Positions 24,695 to 34,730 of a DNA stretch of 64,000 bases are shown piece after piece. The first letter of the stretch is position 1. Each line of letters opens with the position of its first letter. The translations under genes were made by a program, and so were the position numbers. The stretch spans positions 186,001-250,000 of the forward strand of contig NZ_JAUZQF010000009.1 in assembly GCF_030718205.1 (NCBI RefSeq), read 5' to 3'. The DNA comes from Nonomuraea turcica (GTDB lineage: Bacteria; Actinomycetota; Actinomycetes; Streptosporangiales; Streptosporangiaceae). The notes beneath the pieces are model-generated. The model saw only the letters and a program-made list of their open reading frames with translations, ran no database searches and was not told the DNA's origin.

Positions 24695-25426
24695 TCAGGC
24701 GTTCGTGCGTGATAGGTGGTCAGGGAGGTCGGTGAGCCGTTCGATGCGGAACACCGTCTCGTCTGCCGTCGGCGATGGTCCACCGGTGATGAAGTCGATG
24801 CCGCGGTCCAGCCAGATGCCGGTGAGCCCGGCGAGGGCGGCCGCGTTTACATCGCTTTCCAGCATGTCGCCCACGTTGACCGCCTGCGCGGGGTCCGTCC
24901 GCATCCACCGGCAGGCGGTGGCGTAGGCGACGGGCTTGGCCACACCGAGCTCGGTCGGGGTCAGGACGGCTTCGAAGTATTCGAGGAGGCCGAAGCGGGC
25001 GAGCTTGGCGCGCTGCTGCTCGGGGTCCCCGTTGGTGAGAACGGCCAGACGCGGTCCTCGGGGAAGCCGTCTCAGGGTCTCCAGGCAGGGCTGGACATCG
25101 GGATAGCACCGCCAGGACTCCTCGAACACGGTGAGGTAGCGCTCGGCGATCCAGGCGTCCAGAAGGCCGGGACTTTCCGGAACCGGCTCGCCGAGCATCG
25201 GCAGGAAGGAACGGAGCCTGCGTCGGTGGTGCTCAGCGAAGGAGCACTGACCGGCCAGGTATTCCCGCATGTGCCGCCCCTCCAGCGTCCACCACAACGT
25301 CACCAGTTCTTCCGGTGGAGCCGTCGCGTTCGGCGCGGCCTGGACGATCTGGTCGATCGTTTCCAAGACCGCGCTTCGATGATCGACCAGGGTGCCGTCC
25401 AGATCGAAGAAAATCACATCTGCCAT
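24695..25426 (-). CDS. HAD-superfamily hydrolase
   Basis: A 243-residue phosphatase-like protein. Motif I is FFDLDGTLVDH (Asp8, Asp10), motif II is the Thr in LAVLTNGD, motif III is the Lys of GVAKPVAYA, and motif IV is GDMLESD. The helical cap between motifs I and II is of the C1 type. The family removes phosphate from sugars, nucleotides or other small molecules; the substrate is not known. It lies in transposon cargo block 1, on the same strand as the next HAD and the MFS genes but separated by about 200 bp. Confidence 0.85.
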   Translation of the reverse strand: MADVIFFDLDGTLVDHRSAVLETIDQIVQAAPNATAPPEELVTLWWTLEGRHMREYLAGQCSFAEHHRRRLRSFLPMLGEPVPESPGLLDAWIAERYLTVFEESWRCYPDVQPCLETLRRLPRGPRLAVLTNGDPEQQRAKLARFGLLEYFEAVLTPTELGVAKPVAYATACRWMRTDPAQAVNVGDMLESDVNAAALAGLTGIWLDRGIDFITGGPSPTADETVFRIERLTDLPDHLSRTNA

Positions 25427-25633
25427 AGGATGATCATCTCGTGGTGCCTGTCCCTGACGCCAGAAGGCAGGTACCGCGATCTTCCTTTCGGATCGCGTCG
25501 GGGTCATGCTCGATATGGAGTCGCGTCTCGATCTCGGGATCGCCGCGGTAGACGTGGAAAGCCGCCAGATAGCTCCCTCGAGGCTCGGCGGGGTGTTCAG
25601 TTGCTGACTGGTGTGGATGTCTGTGGCCTCGGT

Positions 25634-26299
25634 TCAACGGTCGTGGTCGAGGTGGTCTAGGTGGTCGAGGATCCCAGTCAGGTGCGTGATAAGGGATGTG
25701 GCTCCGGTGAGCCTGCTCGCAGGGGTCAGGGCGGTGTAGCCGACGACGGGCATGCCAGCGGCTTTCGCGGCGCGCACGCCGTTGGGGCTGTCCTCGACGA
25801 CCAGGCAGTCGCGCGGGTCGGTGCCGAACGCGGCGGCGGCATGGAGGAAAAGGTCGGGGGCGGGTTTGCCGACGCCGCCGACGTCCTGGGCGCTGAAGAC
25901 CACGGCGGGCGGCAGCAGGGGGCGCAGGCCCGTCCGGTCAAGGGTGAGGTCGATCCAGGCGTGGTCGGAGGAGGATGCCAGGCAGTAGGGGATGCCACGG
26001 CGCCGCAGGTCGGTCAGGACGGTGGAAGCGCCCTGGACGGCGTCCAGTCCTTGCTTGAAGGCGGTGAAGACCCGCTCGTGGCAGCGTGCGGTGAAGTCGG
26101 CGGGGAGCGTGCCGCCGTATCGGTCGGCGACGACCGTGTGGGTGTTGCGGGCGGCGTTGCCGAGGAAGCACCGGTAGGACTCTTCCAGGGTGAAGGGGAA
26201 GCCCAGTTCCGTCAGGTATTCGGACAGTACGCGGTGTGCGGTGGGTTCGCTGTCGACGAGGACGCCGTCGTTGTCGAAGATGACCAGCTGGGGTTTCAT
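25634..26299 (-). CDS. HAD-family phosphatase, beta-phosphoglucomutase-like
   Basis: A 221-residue HAD protein: motif I FDNDGVLVDSE (Asp9, Asp11), motif II CLASSSDHAW, motif III GKPAPDLFL, motif IV VVEDSPNGVRAAKAAGM. The short helical cap and the ED-S-NG motif place it with beta-phosphoglucomutase and sugar-phosphate phosphatases. Its ATG overlaps the stop of the MFS gene (ATGA at 26296-26299), so the transporter is translated first and the enzyme follows. They may take up and process one sugar-like compound. The C-terminus ends in a repetitive DHLDHLDHD run. Confidence 0.85.
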   Translation of the reverse strand: MKPQLVIFDNDGVLVDSEPTAHRVLSEYLTELGFPFTLEESYRCFLGNAARNTHTVVADRYGGTLPADFTARCHERVFTAFKQGLDAVQGASTVLTDLRRRGIPYCLASSSDHAWIDLTLDRTGLRPLLPPAVVFSAQDVGGVGKPAPDLFLHAAAAFGTDPRDCLVVEDSPNGVRAAKAAGMPVVGYTALTPASRLTGATSLITHLTGILDHLDHLDHDR

Positions 26300-27474
26300 G
26301 GGTTCTCCGTTCGGGTGAACGTCAGGACGAGGGCGATCGCGAGGAATGCGGCGCCGAGGAGGCAGGTCGCGCTCCAGCCGCCGACCGCGTAGGCAGAGGG
26401 GCCGACGGCCGCGCCGGCGACGCCGCCGAGGGTGTAGACGGTCATGTAGACCGAGGCGAGGCGGGCGCGGGCGTCGTCGATGCCGTAGACGACGCTCATG
26501 TTCAGCAGGTGGACGGCGTTGACGGCGGTGTCCATGGCCAGGAGCCCGATAAGGAGCCAGGCGACGTGGTGTCCGCCGACCCACAGGGCGGCGAAGGACA
26601 CGGCGCCGAGGGCCAGTGTCGCCCTGGTGAGCCGAACGCGGTCCGCTCGGTCGGCGGTGCGGCCGAGAGGGCGGGCTACGACTGCTCCGGCGGCGCCGGC
26701 CAGGGCCAGCAATCCGATCTGGGCAGGGCCGTACTCGTAGGGAGGTTCGGAGAGGCGGAAGGCGGCCGTCGACCAGAACACGCCGAAGGCGGCGAAGGAA
26801 CAGGCCCCGATGAAGGAACGCCGTCGCAGCAGACGGTGGGTGGCCGCCAGCCGGACGGTGGCGCGTAGCTGGGCCCTGTAAGGGAGAGCCAGGTCGGGCG
26901 GGGCGAGCGGCATGACGCGGGTGAGGACGACGGCCAGGAGCAGGGTGACGACCGCCGCCCCCGCGAACAGGGCCCTCCAGCCGGCGACCTGCGAGACCAG
27001 ACCCGCGACCGTACGGGACAGCAGAACGCCGGTGAGGCCACCGGTGAGCATCGTCCCTATCGCGCGTCCGCGTTCGTCGGGTGCGGCCAGGGCGGCGGCG
27101 TAGGGGATGAGGGTGTTGACGACGGCGGCAGCGGTGAGCCCGATGAGTGCCCCGGCTGCCAGGAGGAGGCCGGCGGTGGGGGCGGTGGCGGTCAGGGCCA
27201 GGGCCAGGGCCGCGGCGTCGCAGCAGAGCAGGACCGCCAAGAAGGGACGGCGGGGGGCGATGTCACCGAGTGGGACGATGAGGATCAGGGCGAGGGCGTA
27301 GCCGAGCTGACCGACGGCGACCAAGTGGTCCGCGGCGTGCGGGCCAAGGGATCGGGCTATCTCCGGCAGTAAGGGCTGGCAGTAGTAGAGGTTCGCGATC
27401 GTCAGCCCATAGGCCGTCGCGAGTAGCCGGACGGTCTTGCGGGAGACGGCCCGCGGAGGTCGAACCGTGGTCAC
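26296..27474 (-). CDS. MFS transporter
   Basis: A 392-residue major-facilitator protein with about twelve hydrophobic helices. The loop signature LGDIAPRRPFL lies between helices 2 and 3, and a second matching loop LGRTADRADRVR lies between helices 8 and 9. It resembles drug/compound efflux proteins of the DHA1 type. The start is the GTG at 27474. It is divergent from the MocR gene and coupled to the HAD phosphatase, so MocR probably controls both. The transported compound is unknown. Confidence 0.85.
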   Translation of the reverse strand: MTTVRPPRAVSRKTVRLLATAYGLTIANLYYCQPLLPEIARSLGPHAADHLVAVGQLGYALALILIVPLGDIAPRRPFLAVLLCCDAAALALALTATAPTAGLLLAAGALIGLTAAAVVNTLIPYAAALAAPDERGRAIGTMLTGGLTGVLLSRTVAGLVSQVAGWRALFAGAAVVTLLLAVVLTRVMPLAPPDLALPYRAQLRATVRLAATHRLLRRRSFIGACSFAAFGVFWSTAAFRLSEPPYEYGPAQIGLLALAGAAGAVVARPLGRTADRADRVRLTRATLALGAVSFAALWVGGHHVAWLLIGLLAMDTAVNAVHLLNMSVVYGIDDARARLASVYMTVYTLGGVAGAAVGPSAYAVGGWSATCLLGAAFLAIALVLTFTRTENP

Positions 27475-27495
27475 CCGGACGACCCTAAGGACACG

Positions 27496-27519
27496 ATTGG
27501 GCCGCTGGTAAGATCCAAT
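27496..27519. promoter_or_regulatory. Inverted repeat between MFS and MocR genes
   Basis: ATTGG (27496-27500) and CCAAT (27515-27519) form a spaced inverted repeat in the 48-bp gap. It overlaps the start region of the MocR gene. MocR proteins usually bind such a divergent gap; exact boxes cannot be fixed from one sequence. Confidence 0.45.
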
Positions 27520-27522
27520 TTT

Positions 27523-28998
27523 ATGGCGGAGGAGTGGCCCAATCCGGGGATGGATCTACATCTGGAACTGGACGTCGCCGAGGGGCGGCGGACAGGGCTG
27601 GAGCGGGCGCTGCGGGAGGCGGTGCGGTCGGGGCGCCTGGCGACCGGGACACGGCTGCCGGCGACCCGCCGCCTCGCGGAGGATCTGGGGCTGGCGCGGG
27701 GCACGGTGCGTGCGGCCTACGACCAGCTGATCGCCGAAGGGTACCTGGCCGCGCGGCAGGGTTCGGGCACCGTGGTGGCGCTGCAACCGCAGGTCACGCC
27801 GGTGCCCTCCGCCACGCCGGCGGCGGAGCAGCCGCGGCACGATCTGCGTCCGGGGAGCGCGGACGCGTCGGCGTTCCCGGTGGCGGCGTGGCTCGAGTCA
27901 TCGCGGCGCGCCCTGGGATCGGCTCCGGCTGACGCCTTCGGCTACGGCGATCCGCGGGGCCGCCCGGAGCTGCGGGCCGCGCTTGCCGGATACCTGGGAC
28001 GGGCCCGCGGCGTGTCGGCCCACCCAGACTCGATCTTGATCACCAACGGGTACCTGCAGGGACTGACGCTGCTCGCCGCGGTCATCGGCGGGACGTTCGC
28101 GATGGAGGACCCGGGTGTCCCGATGCACCGCGAGGCGGTTCGCCGCACCGGCGCACGGGTGATCCCGCTACCGGTCGACGATCTCGGCGCCCGTACCGAC
28201 CTCCTCGGCGGCCTCGGCGCGGAAGCGGTGGAGGTCACCCCGGCCCACCAGTACCCGACCGGGCGGATCCTCCACCCCGACCGGCGGCGTGCCTTGCTGG
28301 ACTGGGCGCGCTCGTCCGGTGGCCTGATCGTCGAGAACGATTACGACGCCGAATTCCGCTACGACCGCAAGCCTGTCGGCGCGCTGCAGGGCGCCGCCCC
28401 CGACCATGTGGCCTATCTGGGCACAACGTCCAAGACACTCGGCCCGGCGCTGCGGATCGGCTGGATGGTCCTGCCGCCCTGCCTGATCGCCCCGGTCGCC
28501 GACGCCAGACTGCACACCGACCACCACACCGAGCACCTTGGCCAGCTGACCCTGACCGACCTGATCATCCGCCACGTCTACGACCGTCACATCCGCACGT
28601 CCCGCCAGCGGTACCTCCGTCGCCGGGACCAGCTCCGCCATCACCTCGCAGGCCTTCCGATTGCGCTGACCGGCATCGCCGCCGGCCTGCACGCCCTGGC
28701 CCTCCTCCCGCCGGACGGCGCCACCGAGACCGACATCCGAACCGCCGCGCAGGCCCACGGACTCGCCCTCGGATACCTGTCGGAGCGCAGCGAACTGCCC
28801 TCCACCTGCCAGGGCGTCATCATCGGCTACGGCCGTCCCCCCGACCACGCCTACACCTCGGCCTTGGATGCTCTGACCGCGACCTTCGCCGCCTGCTTCG
28901 CTCAGCCAGAGCCGAACTCCCAGCTACAGGGGGACTCGCCGGTATTCCTGCGATCGGCGGTCAGGCGCGCGGAGGTCTCCTGGCCAAGGCGGACGTAG
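27523..28998 (+). CDS. MocR-type GntR/aminotransferase regulator
   Basis: A 491-residue fusion. Residues 14-80 are a GntR winged helix (LPATRRLAEDLGLARGTVRA, then YLAARQGSGTVV). The rest is a fold-type I aminotransferase domain with DPRGRPELRAALAGYLGRAR, and LGTTSKTLGPALRIG giving the PLP lysine near residue 304. MocR proteins sense PLP or amino compounds. The divergent MFS-HAD pair is the obvious target. The C-terminus carries an extra Arg-rich tail (RSAVRRAEVSWPRRT) that may be non-native. Confidence 0.88.
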   Translation: MAEEWPNPGMDLHLELDVAEGRRTGLERALREAVRSGRLATGTRLPATRRLAEDLGLARGTVRAAYDQLIAEGYLAARQGSGTVVALQPQVTPVPSATPAAEQPRHDLRPGSADASAFPVAAWLESSRRALGSAPADAFGYGDPRGRPELRAALAGYLGRARGVSAHPDSILITNGYLQGLTLLAAVIGGTFAMEDPGVPMHREAVRRTGARVIPLPVDDLGARTDLLGGLGAEAVEVTPAHQYPTGRILHPDRRRALLDWARSSGGLIVENDYDAEFRYDRKPVGALQGAAPDHVAYLGTTSKTLGPALRIGWMVLPPCLIAPVADARLHTDHHTEHLGQLTLTDLIIRHVYDRHIRTSRQRYLRRRDQLRHHLAGLPIALTGIAAGLHALALLPPDGATETDIRTAAQAHGLALGYLSERSELPSTCQGVIIGYGRPPDHAYTSALDALTATFAACFAQPEPNSQLQGDSPVFLRSAVRRAEVSWPRRT

Positions 28999-29228
28999 CG
29001 TCCGAGGCCGGCCAGATGCAGGTGGCGGGACTTGGCCTGCAACGCCTTCCTCTGGCGCGTGTTGTGATGGTCACCCTCGGCTGTTCCGTAAGGGGATCCC
29101 CAACCGGACACCTACTCGGCCAGGCGCGGCGATCACCGGCCCGCAGTTCCAGCGCTCCTAATCGTTGTCTCAGATAGGTAGTCCGCAAAATTGTCCGGTG
29201 ATGAGGGGCTAAACGGTACGGTTGGCGA
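28999..29228. other. Gap before the first resolvase, possible res region
   Basis: No gene. The last 80 bases (CCGCAAAATTGTCCGGTGAT and around) precede a serine resolvase and may hold its recombination site, but no clear set of inverted subsites is visible. Confidence 0.3.
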
Positions 29229-29792
29229 GTGGGAGAACTCATCGGCTACGCCAGATGCTCGACCGTCGCCCAAGATCTCACCGCCCAGCGCGAGATCCTC
29301 ACCGGCCTCGGCGTCGCCGACGACCGGATCTACCTCGACAAGGGCCTGACCGGCACCAACCGGGCCCGGCCCGGCCTCGACCAGGCCCTGGCGGCCGTCC
29401 GCTCCGGCGACACCCTGGTCGTCCCAAAACTCGACCGGCTCGCCCGCTCGGTGCCCGACGCCCGCGACATCGGCGACACCCTGGTCACCCGCGGTGTGCG
29501 TCTCTCGCTGGGCGGCAGCATCTACGATCCCAGCGACCCCATGTCCAAGATGTTCTTCAACATGCTGGCGGTCTTCGCCGAGTTCGAAGCCGACCTGCTC
29601 AAGATGCGCACCCGTGAGGGCATGGCCATCGCCCGCTCCCGCGGCAGGCTCAAGGGCCGACAGCCCAAGCTCACCCACCGGCAACAGGTCGAACTCCTCC
29701 GGATGCACGGCACCGGCGCGTACACCATCGCCGAGCTCATGGAGGTCTTCTCCGTCGGCCGCGCCACCGTCTACGGAGGTCAGCCCACATAA
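29229..29792 (+). pseudogene. Serine resolvase with C-terminus cut by the internal transposon end
   Basis: The resolvase domain is complete: IGYARCSTVAQDLTAQRE with the catalytic Ser, VVPKLDRLARS, MFFNMLAVFAEFEADLL, and the arm to the helix-turn-helix (THRQQVELLRMHGTGAYT). The last helix breaks after VGRATVYG, where the reading runs into the internal terminal repeat (GGTCAGCCCACATAAG) and meets TAA. A few C-terminal residues of the DNA-recognition helix are lost, so binding to res may be weak. GTG 29229 is the start. Confidence 0.7.
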
Positions 29793-29821
29793 GCCCAAAA
29801 CCCACATTGAGTGGATCTTGA
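29775..29821 (+). repeat. Internal Tn3-family terminal repeat
   Basis: GGAGGTCAGCCCACATAAGC and the next 27 bases match the outer right end almost exactly, with A for G at the third position. The 5 bases before it (TCTAC) do not match the TAGTT that flanks the outer ends, so this end was not paired with the right end in the event that placed the element here. Confidence 0.85.
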
Positions 29822-29936
29822 GTGGGTGAGCCGGGTGGGTTGATGAAGCTGTGATCTTCTTCGTCTGTCGAGGATGGGGATCGTCTCGCTACGGTGTGGC
29901 TCGTCCGTTGGCGGGTTGAGCCGGGAGGCACGTGCG

Positions 29937-32900
29937 GTGACGTCGGTCGAGCGGACCGCCTATCGGGTGTTCCCGCGCTTGATGATGACCCGCGAGTTGT
30001 ACCTCTTCTACTCCCCCTCGCAGGAGGAGATGGCGTGGGCGCGGGAGAAGACCGACACCGATGAGCACCTGCTGGCGTTGACGCTCGCGCTGAAGTGCTT
30101 TCAGCGGCTGGGCCGTTTCGCCAAGGCCCGTGAGGTGCCGCCCGTGGTGGTGGAGCACGTACGACGGCGCCTGGAGCTGGGCGAGGACGTGGCGCCGGTG
30201 TATGCCTCGCCGCGTACGGCGGAGTCGCATCGAGTGCTGGTGCGGCGCCGGGAGGGGGTGGCCTACGCGCCGGGCAAGGCTCGCAAGATCGCGGCCAAGG
30301 CGATGACCCGGGCGGCGTGGGTGAAGAACCATCCGCCGGATCTGATCAACGTGGCGTTGGAGCGGCTGGCCCAGGCACGACTGGAGCTGCCGGCGTTCTC
30401 GACGCTGGATGCCATGGAGTCGACGATTCGCGGTCAGGTCAACGGCCAGATCTTCCAGACGATCTGGCGGCGGCTGAGCGCCCGGGACCGCGAGCGGATC
30501 GAGGCGTTGCTGGTGGTCGGGCCGGACGGTAAGAGTGATCTGGACCGGTTGAAGAAGCCGGCGCGGCGGGCGAGCTGGTCGAAGTTCAGGGAGCAGGCCG
30601 CCCACCTGGCGTGGGTGGAGGGATTGTGTGACACCGAGGCGGTGCTGGAGGGCATCGCCGCATCGAAGATCGCCGATTTCGCCGGGGAGGCCGATGCGGC
30701 CGACGCTGATGTGCTGGCCCGGGCCTACACCGTCGACGCCAAGCGGGTCGCGCTGCTGGTGTGCCTGGTGCACACCGCCCAGGCGCAGGCGCGTGATGAT
30801 CTCGCCGAGATGTTGTGCAAGCGGATGGCGGCCACGAACAAGAAGGCCAAGGCCAAACTGGAGGAGATCCACCTGCGGCAGCGGCAGGTGGTGGAGAGCT
30901 TGATCCTCACCTACCGGGGGGTGCTGCAGGGCTTGGTGCCGGGCGGTCCGGTCGAGGCGGCCGCGGCCGCGCAGATGGTGATGATGGCCCTGTCCGCGCT
31001 GACCGGCCCAGCCGGTGACGCAGGCGCGGATGCAGGCACTGCGGCCACCAGCGCGGCGGGCGGTGAGGCGGGCGGGACCCTACGCGGCCGGATCAGCGGG
31101 CCGGTTTGGAGGCTGCGGTCGAGGTGCTGGTCAAGGCGGTGCGGATGCAGGCCGCGGGGATGGGGTCGGTCCGCCAGGTGGTGGAGCGAGCCGGCGGCGC
31201 GAGCGCGCAGCTGGCCGACATCGAGGAGTGACGGCCTACCAGCACGACAACCATGAGCTGCTCATCCAGCAGTTCTTCAAGGCCGACCGGCCCACCATGC
31301 TCGCCCTGGCCGGCGTGTTGCGGTTCAAGGCGACCTCGGCCGACCGCAGCGTGCTGGACGCGCTGGAGCACGCCCTGACCTACTGGGGCAAGACTCGGGA
31401 TTTCATTCCCGCTCGGAGCGCGGATGGCCGCGACCTGGATCTGGGGTTCGCCTCGGCCAACTGGCTACGCGCGATCCGGGACCGCAAGCATCCGGGCATG
31501 CTGGTCAAACGGCACTTCGAGGCGATGGTGTTCGCTTATCTGGCCGAGGAGTTACGCACCGGCGACATCGCGGTGGCCGGGGCGGCGGAGTACGGCGACT
31601 GGAGCTCGCACCTGCTGAGCTTCGATCAGTGCCGGCCCCTGCTGGCGGCCTACTGCGCCGAGGCGGGCCTGCCGGCGAGCGCGGCCGAGTTCGTGGCCGA
31701 GTTGAAGGATCGCCATCGCCAGGCCGCCGAGCACCTGGACGCGGGCTACGCCGAGAATGAGGACTTGACGTTCGCCAAGGACGGCACTCCGACGCTCAAA
31801 CGGCAGGCCGGGCTCGGCACCACCGCGGCGGCGGCCAAGCTGGGGGCGGAGATCAAGGCGCGGATGCCCGAACGCACGCTGATCGAGATCGTCTCACGCA
31901 CCGCGTACCGGCTGGGCTGGCACCGGCATTTCGGGTCCGCCTCCGGCCATGATCCGAAGCTGAAGAAGCCGCAGGACCGCTACGTGCTGACCACGTTCGC
32001 CTGCGGGTCGAACATGGGCCCGGCCGAGGCCGCCCGGCACATCGAGGGGATCACCGCGCACGAGATCTCGCTGGCCAAGAACCGGCACATCAGCCTGGCC
32101 AAGCTGAACAAGGCGATCACCGACGTGGTCAACGCCTTCGCCCAGCTGGACGTGGTCAAGGCGTGGGGTGATGGCAGCAGCGTGGGCACCGACGGCACGC
32201 GGGTCGACACCTACATCGATAATCTGCTCGCCGAGACGTCGATCCGATATGGGGGCTTTGGTGGCATTGCCTACCATTATGTATCGGATAACTATATTGC
32301 CCTGTTTTCCAGATTTGTGCCCTGTGGGGCGTGGGAGGCGATCTACATCATCGACGGGCTGCTGGCCAACGCCTCCGAGGTCCAGCCCAAGACGGTGCAC
32401 GCCGATACCCAGGGCCAATCGTTCCCTGTCTTCACGCTGGCGCATCTGTTCGGGTTCGATCTGATGCCGCGGATTCGCAACTGGAAAGGCCTAACTTTCT
32501 TCCAGCACGCCGACCAGGTCACCTACCACCACATCGACGCCCTGTTCCGGAGCGAGAGCGGCGCCCGTAATGTGATCGATTGGGACCTGGTGGAGAAGAT
32601 GTGGCCCGACCTCATGCGGGTGGCGATCTCCATCCGCGAGGGCAGGCTCAACTCCGTAACCCTGCTGCGCCGGCTCGGCTCCCACTCCCGCAAGAACGAG
32701 ATCTACAAGGCATTCCGGGAGGTCGGCCGCAGCGTGCGCACCGTCGCGCTGCTGCGCTTCCTGGCCGACCCCGCGCTGCGGCGGCGCATCACCGCGGTCA
32801 CCAACAAGGTCGAGGGGTTCAACGGGTTCTCCGCTTGGCTGCGCTTCGGCAACGACGGCGTCATCGCCGACAACGACCCGGCCGAGCAGGAGAAGATGAT

Positions 32901-33150
32901 CAAATTCAACTCCCTGCTGGCCAACTGCGTGATCTTCCATACGGCGCTGGACATGATGGAGGTGATGCGCCAGCTGTTGGCCGAGGGCTGGGAGATCAGC
33001 GCCGAGGACGTCGCGCAGCTGTCGCCCTACCTGACCGCACACATTAGCCGGTTCGGCGTATACGCCACCGACGTGCTGCGACTGCGCCCCGACGACTTCG
33101 ACCCCGACCTGCCCGAGATCGACTTCACCACCCTGGCCGAGGCGGCGTAG
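29937..33150 (+). pseudogene. Tn3-family transposase with two frameshifts
   Basis: The reading covers about 1,070 codons. The N-terminal part (from GTG 29937; YRVFPRLMMTRELYLFY) is the Tn3 N-terminal domain; the C-terminal 640 residues carry the DDE core with WGDGSSVGTDGTRVDTYIDN, GGIAYHYVSDNYIALFS and VHADTQGQSFPVFTL. One base is lost near 31085 and another at 31226, where GAGGAG(G)TGACG now reads GAG GAG TGA. The long C-terminal frame can start at GTG 31228, overlapping that stop (GTGA). As written, no single-chain transposase is made. Confidence 0.85.
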
Positions 33151-33171
33151 ACCACCATACGGGGACCGCGC

Positions 33172-33854
33172 TCACGACGTGCCGGCCCCGGGCGCCGGGC
33201 GGTCCTGCGGGGAGGTAGGCAGCTCGGCCGCCCGCAGCTGCTGCAGGTCGGGGATGTGGTTGTAGAGCGTGCCGACCGACACGCCCAGCAGCTTGGCGAT
33301 CGAGGTGACCGACCGTCCGGGGTCGGGCAGCAGATCACGGGCGGCGCGGATGAGGTCAGGGGTGGCCACGGTGGGCCGCCCGCCGGTGCGGCCGCGGGCC
33401 CGGGCGGCGGCCAGGCCCTCGTGGGTGCCGGCGACGATGAGTTCACGGATGAACTCGGCCAGCGCGGCGAACACGTGGAAGATGAGCCGGCCGCCGGGGT
33501 GGTGGTGTCCAGGCTCTCGTGCAGCGAGGTGAACCCGATCTCGCGCTTGCGCAGCTCACCCACCATGGTGATGAGGTCTTGGAGGGACCGCCCGTAGCGG
33601 TCCAGGGAGGCGACGGCCAGAGTGTCGCCTGCGGACAGGAAGGCGTGGCATGCCTTCAGTTCCGGGCGCAGCGCGGTCTTGCCAGACTTCTTGTCGGCGA
33701 AGACGCGGCGGCAGCCCGCCTTGACCAGGGCGTCGAGTTGCCGGTCGAGGTTCTGGTCGCGGGTCGAGACCCGGGCGTAGCCGATGAGGATCTCCGAGCG
33801 GAGGGCGGGGAAGATGCCGAGCGGGTCGTCGGGTAGTTCCAGAGAGCTCGTCAC
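33172..33854 (-). pseudogene. Serine resolvase (TnpR-like) with a frameshift
   Basis: Residues 18-120 form a resolvase catalytic domain: IGYARVSTRDQNLDRQLDAL, a hinge with FADKKSGKTALRPEL, and VASLDRYGRSLQDLI. A single missing G near 33500 (CCGGCGGCC for CCGGGCGGCC) moves the frame; the C-terminus continues as FAALAEFIRELIVAGTHEGL and a helix-turn-helix (SVTSIAKLLGVSVGTLYNH). GTG 33854 is the likely start. It is convergent with the transposase, as in several Tn3-family elements, and faces the res-like region. Confidence 0.85.
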
Positions 33855-33867
33855 GTCTTCGATCTAC

Positions 33868-33986
33868 TCAAGAAACGGTGTTCGGGGTTGTTGAATCACC
33901 CAGGTTGTTGAAACGAGTTATTGAAGGCATTCCGGCCTTCTGGAGCCAGACCTGAGCGATCTTCAAGAAACGACGGTTTCTTGAAG
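33868..33986. promoter_or_regulatory. Probable resolution (res) site
   Basis: CTTCAAGAAAC (33961-33971) and GTTTCTTGAAG (33976-33986) form a perfect 11-bp inverted repeat around a 4-base centre. Another TCAAGAAAC copy lies at 33868, and GGTTGTTGAA occurs twice (33886-33895 and 33903-33912). The set lies between the resolvase and the cargo, where res sites are expected. Confidence 0.5.
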
Positions 33987-34109
33987 ACCCTGCTCCAGCG
34001 GGCAGCCAGGCCTGGAAGCCGCTCGCGACTGGTGGCGGGTGCCTCCCGGAGTCGAGATATTTCTGCCATCACGGAACCAGACACGCCGGATCTTGCGATA
34101 GATCGGAAT

Positions 34110-34730
34110 GTGCGCTCATTCTTTACACGCCGCCGCGAACCACCCGCGGTCGGTCCCCACAGTAACGATGCCGAGCTTCTCGCGGCCGTTGCGGCCGACC
34201 AGGTGGAGGCGCTGAAGCTCCTGCACCAGCGGCACGCGCCCTGGCTGCGGGTACGGCTGGCCCGCCGGTGCGCCGACTTCGATCTCGTGGACGACGCGAT
34301 TCAGGACACCTTCGTTGCCGTCTGGCGCGACGCGCATCGCTACCGCTCGTCGGAAGGCGAGGCAGCGGCGTGGATCTGGACGATCGCGATCCGCAGGCTG
34401 ATTTCCGCGCTGCGCCGCAGCGGCGCCACCCAGCCCGTCGCCGCGCTCGATGACTCGCACGCAGCGGGGAGCCACCGATCAGGCGCACGACCGACCGCCG
34501 CACACCTGATCACCGAGTCGGCCGAGGACGCGGTCTTGGTCGGCGTGGAGCACGGCAACCTGGGCGCCGCGCTGGCCAGGCTGTCGCCGGACCTGCGCGC
34601 GGCCATCCAGGCCACCGTCCTCGACGGCCTCACCGTACGTGAGGCCGCCCTGCTCCTCGGCGTCCCCGAGGGAACCGTGAAGACCCGCGTTATGCGGGCC
34701 AAGGCACAGCTCAGGGGGTATCTCGCATGA
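34110..34730 (+). CDS. ECF RNA polymerase sigma factor
   Basis: A protein of about 206 residues with sigma region 2 (APWLRVRLARRCADFDLVDD, then AIQDTFVAVWRDAHRY) and region 4 (LTVREAALLLGVPEGTVKTR, with RLSPDLRAAIQ before it). The helices between are short, as in ECF factors. It is the first gene of a five-gene unit; its stop overlaps the anti-sigma ATG (ATGA). It probably directs this operon and perhaps other genes. The start is uncertain: GTG 34110 gives a normal N-terminus, while the frame is open to 33921 through the res-like DNA. Confidence 0.85.
   Translation: MRSFFTRRREPPAVGPHSNDAELLAAVAADQVEALKLLHQRHAPWLRVRLARRCADFDLVDDAIQDTFVAVWRDAHRYRSSEGEAAAWIWTIAIRRLISALRRSGATQPVAALDDSHAAGSHRSGARPTAAHLITESAEDAVLVGVEHGNLGAALARLSPDLRAAIQATVLDGLTVREAALLLGVPEGTVKTRVMRAKAQLRGYLA

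Noticed and set aside
31228..33150. Stand-alone intact transposase gene
   Set aside because: The N-terminal transposase domain is present upstream in other frames, so the long frame is the C-terminal part of a larger gene.
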